From NCBI GenBank assembly GCA_946611595.1, contig CAMODY010000045.1:1-12033 (forward strand): a DNA stretch of 12,033 nucleotides. Reading direction: 5' to 3'. Below the pieces are notes generated by a model that was not told the DNA's origin, made no database searches, and saw only the letters and a list, made by a program, of their open reading frames with translations. Origin of the DNA: an uncultured Clostridia bacterium. GTDB taxonomy: Bacteria; Bacillota; Clostridia; Lachnospirales; Lachnospiraceae. Positions within the stretch are counted from its first letter, which is position 1. The number at the start of each line of letters is the position of its first letter. Of this stretch, positions 7,967 to 12,033 are shown piece after piece. Position numbers and translations under genes: made by a program.

Positions 7967-7992
7967 TTATTAATATTAATAATTATATATTA
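7967..7992. repeat. A/T-only run with 16-nt perfect palindrome between hisF and hisIE
   Basis: Positions 7967-7992 contain only A and T. Positions 7967-7982 read TTATTAATATTAATAA, which is identical to its reverse complement. The run includes the hisF stop codon (7990-7992) and ends 8 nt before the hisIE ribosome-binding site. On the minus strand a TATAAT hexamer lies at 7982-7987, but the hexamer 16-18 nt upstream does not resemble TTGACA, so I do not call a promoter. In RNA the palindrome could form only a weak A-U hairpin. The gap is 43 nt, the longest within the his cluster. It could be a protein-binding site, an unstructured translation-initiation region or simply AT-rich spacer. Confidence 0.5.
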
Positions 7993-8751
7993 CAAAATAC
8001 GAGCCGGAATATTGTGTCTTAGCATCTCTTGTTTTAAATCCTTAATATCCACTGTTCCAAAATGGAAGATCGATGCGGCAAGTCCGGCATCAACTCCGGG
8101 AAGCGTCTTAAAAAGCGTAATGAAATCTTCTATTCCGCCAGCGCCTCCTGATGCAATGACCGGAACATTAACTGCATTGCAAACTGCATCAAGCATTTCA
8201 AGGTCAAAGCCCTGCTTTACTCCATCTGTATCGATGGAATTTACAACCACTTCACCTGCTCCATTATCTACGCAGCGTTTAATCCAGCTGATAGCTTCCA
8301 TTCCTGTATTTTCTCTTCCGCCTTTAGCAAAAACGGTAAAGACACCATCTACACGTTTTATATCAACCGACAAAACAACGCATTGATCTCCGTATTTTTT
8401 TGCGGCTTCTTCTACGAGGTCAGGATTACGGATCGCGCCTGAATTAACACTGACTTTATCTGCGCCGCATTTAAGGACGCGGTCAAAATCTTCAACTGTA
8501 TTAATGCCGCCTCCGACAGTTAATGGAATAAACACTTTACTTGCAGTTTCCGTCAGAATATCCGTAAACAGTTTTCTTCCGTCTGAAGACGCCGTAATAT
8601 CATAAAAGACAAGTTCGTCTGCTCCATGTTCGCTGTAATATGCAGCAAGATCGATCGGAGAAGAAACGTCCTGAAGCTGATCGAAGTTTACGCCTTTTAC
8701 GACTCTTCCCTCCCTTACATCTAAACATGGGATAATTCGTTTTGTTATCAT
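7990..8751 (-). CDS. hisF: Imidazole glycerol phosphate synthase cyclase subunit HisF
   Basis: HisF uses ammonia from HisH to convert PRFAR to imidazole glycerol phosphate and AICAR. The 253-residue protein is a (beta/alpha)8 barrel of normal length. The catalytic aspartates fall exactly at the standard numbers: D11 in IPCLDVREGRVVKG and D130 in VVLSVDIKR. K19 also matches the standard position, and the phosphate-binding loops are visible as PLTVGGGI (near residue 76) and VIASGGAGG in the second half-barrel. The start is firm: ATG overlaps the hisA stop as ATGA (8748-8751), and a GAGGTG site (8757-8762) lies 5 nt upstream inside hisA. This arrangement implies tight translational coupling with hisA. 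After the stop comes the AT-rich 43-nt gap before hisIE. Confidence 0.97.
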   Translation of the reverse strand: MITKRIIPCLDVREGRVVKGVNFDQLQDVSSPIDLAAYYSEHGADELVFYDITASSDGRKLFTDILTETASKVFIPLTVGGGINTVEDFDRVLKCGADKVSVNSGAIRNPDLVEEAAKKYGDQCVVLSVDIKRVDGVFTVFAKGGRENTGMEAISWIKRCVDNGAGEVVVNSIDTDGVKQGFDLEMLDAVCNAVNVPVIASGGAGGIEDFITLFKTLPGVDAGLAASIFHFGTVDIKDLKQEMLRHNIPARIL

Positions 8752-9464
8752 TCGGCCACCTCAATTGCTTCTTTTAAATCGATTGCTTTTGTATAGTAAG
8801 CCTTACCAACGATCGCTCCATGAAGACCTAGTTCTTTTAAATTTTTAATGTCAGCGATGGACGAAACACCGCCTGATGCGATCAGGTCGATATCAGGAAA
8901 TTCTTCTGAAAGATCTTTATAAAGCAGTTTATTTGGGCCCTGCATCATACCATCTTTAGAAACGTCGGTGCAGATAATTGTTTTAACACCAAGATCCTGC
9001 ATTTCTTTTAAAAAGTCTTCTGCGGTAAAGGAGGAATTTTCAAGCCATCCTTTAATTGCAACGTAACCATCTTTAATATCGATTCCGACTGCAATGCGCT
9101 CTTTATATGCTGCAACAGCCTCTTTTACAAGTTCTTTGTTTTCAACAGCAGCTGTTCCTAAGATCACACGATCTATTCCGGCATCTAAATATTTTCGGAT
9201 CGTCTCCATATTGCGGATTCCGCCGCCGACCTCAACAAAAAGGCCGCTTGTTTTTTTGATCTTGCAAACAGTATCAAAATTTGGCGTTGTTCCATCTTTT
9301 GCGCCTTCAAGGTCAACGGTATGGATGCGCTCTGCCCCGCAGTTTTTAAAATCCAGGGCAACGCTTGCCGGATCATTGCTGTAGACAGTCTTTTGCTGAT
9401 AATCGCCTTTTACGAGGCGTACCGCCTCTCCTTCATATAAATCAATTGCTGGATATAAGATCAT
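8748..9464 (-). CDS. hisA: ProFAR isomerase HisA
   Basis: HisA isomerises ProFAR to PRFAR (an Amadori rearrangement) ahead of HisF. I place the start at the ATG at 9464, giving MILYPAIDLYEGEAVRL and 238 residues. The longest ORF begins at a TTG at 9479, but that TTG abuts and shares a base with the GGAG site (9474-9477) 9 nt before the ATG. The ATG start also puts the catalytic D8 at its standard number. The second acid/base aspartate is D129 in VGIDIKDG. Phosphate-binding loops are seen at EVGGGIRN (near residue 78) and IASGGVSS near the C-terminus, and TDVSKDGMMQGPN is a family signature. The protein is a (beta/alpha)8 barrel related to HisF. The gene begins 21 nt after the hisH stop and overlaps hisF by 4 nt. 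Confidence 0.96.
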   Translation of the reverse strand: MILYPAIDLYEGEAVRLVKGDYQQKTVYSNDPASVALDFKNCGAERIHTVDLEGAKDGTTPNFDTVCKIKKTSGLFVEVGGGIRNMETIRKYLDAGIDRVILGTAAVENKELVKEAVAAYKERIAVGIDIKDGYVAIKGWLENSSFTAEDFLKEMQDLGVKTIICTDVSKDGMMQGPNKLLYKDLSEEFPDIDLIASGGVSSIADIKNLKELGLHGAIVGKAYYTKAIDLKEAIEVAE

Positions 9465-9473
9465 GCTGAATAT

Positions 9474-9477
9474 CTCC
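9474..9477 (-). promoter_or_regulatory. Ribosome-binding site deciding the hisA start
   Basis: On the minus strand this is GGAG in TTGGAGATATTCAGCATG, 9 nt before the ATG at 9464. The TTG at 9477-9479 that opens the longest frame shares its G with this site, so it is unlikely to be the initiation codon. Confidence 0.75.
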
Positions 9478-9485
9478 AATTACTC

Positions 9486-10097
9486 TTAAAAATCTGTAAA
9501 TGCTTTTAGGATCTTGAGTCCGACACTTCCGCTCTTTTCAGGATGGAACTGACAGCCTAAAATATTGTCTTTTGCAACAGCAGCCGTAACGAGACCGCCA
9601 TATTCTGAAGTTGCAATAATATTCTTGTCGCATTTTACAGCACTGTAGGAATGAACGAAATAAACATCGTCTCCTTCCTTGATATATTTGAAAAGAGGAT
9701 GCTTCTTTTCGCCGAAATTAAGAGCGTTCCATCCCATGTGAGGTATTTTAAGCCCATCCGGTACAAAGTCTGAAATCGGGCGGATCTCGCCCTCAATAAG
9801 ACCTAATCCATCATAAGCACCGTATTCATAACTTTTATCAAACAGCATCTGCATTCCAAGGCAAACGCCCATGATAGGCGTTCCGGAAGAAGCCTTCTCT
9901 AATAGCACATCAATCAGTCCGGATTCATCCAACTTTTCTTTCGCATCCCGAAATGCTCCAACGCCCGGAAGAATGATCCTGTCTGCAGTTTTAACAGCAT
10001 CAGGATCTCCGGTTACATTTACATCACAGCCGATTGCTTTGAAGGATGAAACCAGAGAAAATAAATTTCCAACGCTGTAGTCTACAATCGTTATCAT
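9486..10097 (-). CDS. hisH: Imidazole glycerol phosphate synthase glutaminase subunit HisH
   Basis: HisH is a class I glutamine amidotransferase that hydrolyses glutamine and channels ammonia into HisF. The 203-residue protein has the complete triad: C79 in GVCLGMQMLF, H185 and E187 in GCQFHPEKSG. Other family marks are IVDYSVGNLFS at the N-terminus, LPGVGAFRDA, HMGWNAL (near residue 120) and YFVHSY. The ATG directly abuts the hisB stop (TAAATG, zero spacer). An AAAGGTG site (10106-10112), which also encodes the end of HisB, lies 8 nt upstream. It is separated from hisF by hisA, the usual order hisH-hisA-hisF, so the two synthase subunits should be made together. Confidence 0.97.
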   Translation of the reverse strand: MITIVDYSVGNLFSLVSSFKAIGCDVNVTGDPDAVKTADRIILPGVGAFRDAKEKLDESGLIDVLLEKASSGTPIMGVCLGMQMLFDKSYEYGAYDGLGLIEGEIRPISDFVPDGLKIPHMGWNALNFGEKKHPLFKYIKEGDDVYFVHSYSAVKCDKNIIATSEYGGLVTAAVAKDNILGCQFHPEKSGSVGLKILKAFTDF

Positions 10098-10685
10098 TTA
10101 TAATACACCTTTCGTAGAAGGAACATTGTCTTTCTGTTCCGGATCAATTGCGATTGCCTGACGAATGGAACGAGCTGCGGATTTGAACATACCTTCAATG
10201 ATATGATGGGAATTTCTTCCTGCCAGCTGGCGGATATGCAAGGTACAGGAAGCACTTCTTACAAATGCCATCCAGAATTCTTCTGCAAGTTCCGTATCGA
10301 AATCACCGACTTTCTTAGCACGGATATTTGCCTCATAGCAAAGAAGCGAACGTCCGGAAAAATCGATGGCAGTTAATATCAAAGCCTCATCCATCGGCAG
10401 GATCATATTTCCATAGCGTACGATTCCCTTTTTATCGCCAAGGGCTTCTTTGAATAAAGCACCGATCACGATCGCAACATCTTCAACGGTGTGGTGATAA
10501 TCAACCTCTATATCGCCTTTGCAGTTCACTTCAAGATCAAGCTTTCCGTGAGAAGCAAATAAGGTCAGCATATGATCTAAAAAGCCGCAGCCGGTATTGA
10601 TCTTAGCTTTGCCGGAACCGTCAAGATTCAGTTTTGCTTTGATCTTAGTTTCTTTTGTGTTTCGTTCTTTTGAGGCTGTTCTCAT
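10098..10685 (-). CDS. hisB: Imidazoleglycerol-phosphate dehydratase HisB (monofunctional)
   Basis: HisB dehydrates imidazole glycerol phosphate to imidazole acetol phosphate using two manganese ions. At 195 residues it contains only the dehydratase domain, with no N-terminal HAD phosphatase as in E. coli HisB; the PHP phosphatase gene downstream supplies that activity. Metal-binding histidines and glutamates appear in two matching halves: FLDHML (H38), H64-H65-x2-E68 in YHHTVEDVAI, and H160-H161-x2-E164 in SHHIIEGMFK. The C-terminus has the expected PSTKGVL ending. A GGAG site (10692-10695) lies 6 nt before the ATG. It begins 16 nt after the hisC stop and is followed directly by hisH. Confidence 0.97.
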   Translation of the reverse strand: MRTASKERNTKETKIKAKLNLDGSGKAKINTGCGFLDHMLTLFASHGKLDLEVNCKGDIEVDYHHTVEDVAIVIGALFKEALGDKKGIVRYGNMILPMDEALILTAIDFSGRSLLCYEANIRAKKVGDFDTELAEEFWMAFVRSASCTLHIRQLAGRNSHHIIEGMFKSAARSIRQAIAIDPEQKDNVPSTKGVL

Positions 10686-10701
10686 CTATTACTCCGTTCT
10701 G

Positions 10702-11757
10702 TTACTTAAGGATTTCTTTGACCTGAGTTATTAAAGCATCCATCTGCTCTTTTGTTCCAATGGTAATTCTAACATATTCAGTCAGTCTTGGTTTGTTAAA
10801 GTAGCGGACAAGAATATTGCGTTTCTTTAGTTCCATGTATAGTTGTTCGCCACTGATCTTATCGTGTTTTGCAAAGATAAAATTAGCTTTTGAATCCGTC
10901 ATTTTAAAGCCAAGTGCCGAAAGCTCGGCTGCCGTATATTCCCTGACCTCAATTATCTTTTGGCAGTTCTCTTTCATATATGCGTCATCTTCTAACGCAC
11001 CAATTCCTGCCGCCATTGTCATGCGGTTTACATTATATGGATTCGTAGAATATTTTAACGTATTAAGGTCCTGAATCAATTCTTTACATCCGATTGCAAA
11101 GCCTAACCTTCCGCCTGCTAAAGAACGGGATTTAGACATCGTCTGAACAACCAGGAGATTATCATATTTATGGATCAGCTTTACTGCGCTTTCTGCTCCA
11201 AAATCAACATAAGCCTCATCAACGATCACAACATTGTTTGGATTTCCTTCAATGATCTTTTCGACATCATTTAATGTTAAGGCGATGCCCGTAGGTGCAT
11301 TCGGATTTGCAAGAAATACCGTTTTTCCGGTATTCATGTAATCATTCAGATCGATCGTAAGATCTTCTTTTAAGGGTTTTTCCGTATATTTAATATTGTT
11401 TAAAGAGCAAATGACAGGATAAAAACCATAGGTGATGTCCGGAAAGATTGCTTCTGTTTTATTATCGCAGAAAGCCATTAGCGCAAAATTTAAAGCCTCG
11501 TCGGAACCGTTCGTAAAGAGGATCTCATCTTTCGCGACTCCAAAATAATCTGCTCCTTTTGCAACGAGATCTGTCACCTCCGGATCAGAATATAAACGCA
11601 GCTTTAACGCCTCTTTGGAAGCATATTCTACAGCTTTTAGAGATGTTTCATAGGGAGACTCATTGGTATTTAATTTGATATACTGACTGTCTCTTGGCTG
11701 TTCTCCCGGTGTATAAGGAGTCAGAGCGTCATATTTCGAACTGAAAAATTTACTCAT
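10702..11757 (-). CDS. hisC: Histidinol-phosphate aminotransferase HisC
   Basis: HisC is a pyridoxal-phosphate aminotransferase that converts imidazole acetol phosphate to histidinol phosphate with glutamate as donor. The 351-residue length is normal. The fold type I landmarks are LNTNESPY near the N-terminus (N32), NGSDEAL for cofactor phosphate contact (near residue 83), ANPNAPTG (N153), D180 and Y183 in VIVDEAYVDF, the Schiff-base K209 in TMSKS, and R217 in GGRLGFAIG. Replacement of the more familiar SKAFGLAGLR by SKSRSLAGGR is a mild family variant that keeps the lysine and arginine. Given the neighbours, histidinol phosphate is the likely substrate, though such enzymes can also handle aromatic amino acids. 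The ATG is 2 nt after the hisD stop, with an AGGAC site about 8 nt upstream inside hisD. Confidence 0.96.
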   Translation of the reverse strand: MSKFFSSKYDALTPYTPGEQPRDSQYIKLNTNESPYETSLKAVEYASKEALKLRLYSDPEVTDLVAKGADYFGVAKDEILFTNGSDEALNFALMAFCDNKTEAIFPDITYGFYPVICSLNNIKYTEKPLKEDLTIDLNDYMNTGKTVFLANPNAPTGIALTLNDVEKIIEGNPNNVVIVDEAYVDFGAESAVKLIHKYDNLLVVQTMSKSRSLAGGRLGFAIGCKELIQDLNTLKYSTNPYNVNRMTMAAGIGALEDDAYMKENCQKIIEVREYTAAELSALGFKMTDSKANFIFAKHDKISGEQLYMELKKRNILVRYFNKPRLTEYVRITIGTKEQMDALITQVKEILK

Positions 11758-11759
11758 AC

Positions 11760-12033
11760 TTACTTGTCCTGCTCTTTTCTGAATAAGGCACTTCTTGCGT
11801 GTCCGGTAAGCCCTTCTTTATTTGCAAAATAGGCAATATCATCTGCGATTCCTTTAAATGCCACATTATCAAAATAAGTGTATTGGGATTTCTTTACGAA
11901 ATCATCAACTGATAATGGGTTTGAAAACTTTGCTGTTCCCATGGTAGGAAGCGTATGGTTAGGGCCGGCCATATAATCTCCTAAAGCTTCCGGACAATTT
12001 CTTCCAAGGAAGATAGATCCTGCATTTTTGATC
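11760..12033 (-). CDS. hisD: Histidinol dehydrogenase HisD (C-terminal 90 residues only)
   Basis: HisD oxidises histidinol to histidine in two NAD-dependent steps at a zinc site. Only the 3' end is in the window. The frame enters from the right edge as IKNAGSIFLGRNCPEALGDY and runs to the TAA at 11760-11762. The zinc-binding aspartate and substrate-contact histidine are recognisable in GDYMAGPNHTLPT, followed by the SNPLSVDDF signature. The C-terminal zinc histidine lies in GLTGHARSA. The methionine at 11972 is internal (the M of GDYMAGPNH) and not a start. hisC follows after 2 nt. hisG, with hisZ if present, is expected upstream beyond the window because it is the only missing pathway step, but that cannot be seen here. 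Confidence 0.95.
   Translation of the reverse strand, partial: IKNAGSIFLGRNCPEALGDYMAGPNHTLPTMGTAKFSNPLSVDDFVKKSQYTYFDNVAFKGIADDIAYFANKEGLTGHARSALFRKEQDK

Noticed and set aside
7982..7987. TATAAT hexamer as an internal promoter for hisIE
   Set aside because: No TTGACA-like hexamer is found 16-18 nt upstream and there is no properly placed extended -10 TG. In such an AT-rich run the match is expected by chance.
7964..8386. Plus-strand open frame of 140 codons
   Set aside because: It is antisense to hisF, which has all catalytic residues, and the frame has a low-complexity Ser/Pro/Thr-rich translation typical of shadow frames.
11760..11972. Stand-alone 70-residue gene beginning at the methionine at 11972
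   Set aside because: The frame stays open upstream to the right edge and matches HisD, so the methionine is internal to GDYMAGPNH.

Overview
This is a densely packed, single-strand housekeeping region. Every supported gene reads on the minus strand, gaps between genes run from overlapping to about 43 nt, and no tRNA, rRNA, mobile element, CRISPR array or convincing rho-independent terminator is visible. Base composition (roughly 40% GC by eye), purine-rich Shine-Dalgarno sites, a HisIE fusion, a monofunctional HisB and a PHP-type histidinol phosphatase point to Firmicutes, class Clostridia. The style of the proteins and the gene order suggest Lachnospiraceae; that family-level call is inference.

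In transcription order (high to low coordinates), the right half is a histidine biosynthesis operon: hisD (3' end only), hisC, hisB, hisH, hisA, hisF, hisIE and a HisK-type PHP phosphatase. Together these cover the steps from phosphoribosyl-ATP to histidine. The exception is the first enzyme, ATP phosphoribosyltransferase (hisG, with or without hisZ), which presumably lies just beyond the right edge upstream of hisD. HisH and HisF form the glutamine-dependent IGP synthase. HisB, HisC, the PHP phosphatase and HisD then turn IGP into histidine.

The left half continues on the same strand with a 540-residue uncharacterised FAD-dependent dehydrogenase (COG2509-like), a 388-residue protein I cannot assign, miaB (tRNA ms2i6A methylthiotransferase, radical SAM) and the first 746 codons of mutS (mismatch repair ATPase), which runs off the left edge. 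The mutS frame was read codon by codon to the edge and is open.

Two starts are better placed downstream of the longest ORF. For hisIE (GTG to ATG at 7946) and hisA (TTG to ATG at 9464), the upstream candidate codon is itself part of, or touches, the Shine-Dalgarno sequence. I see no obviously new defence, mobile or RNA system here. The points most worth a second look are the unassigned 388-residue protein with its FAD-enzyme neighbour, and an A/T-only perfect palindrome in the largest gap of the his cluster.
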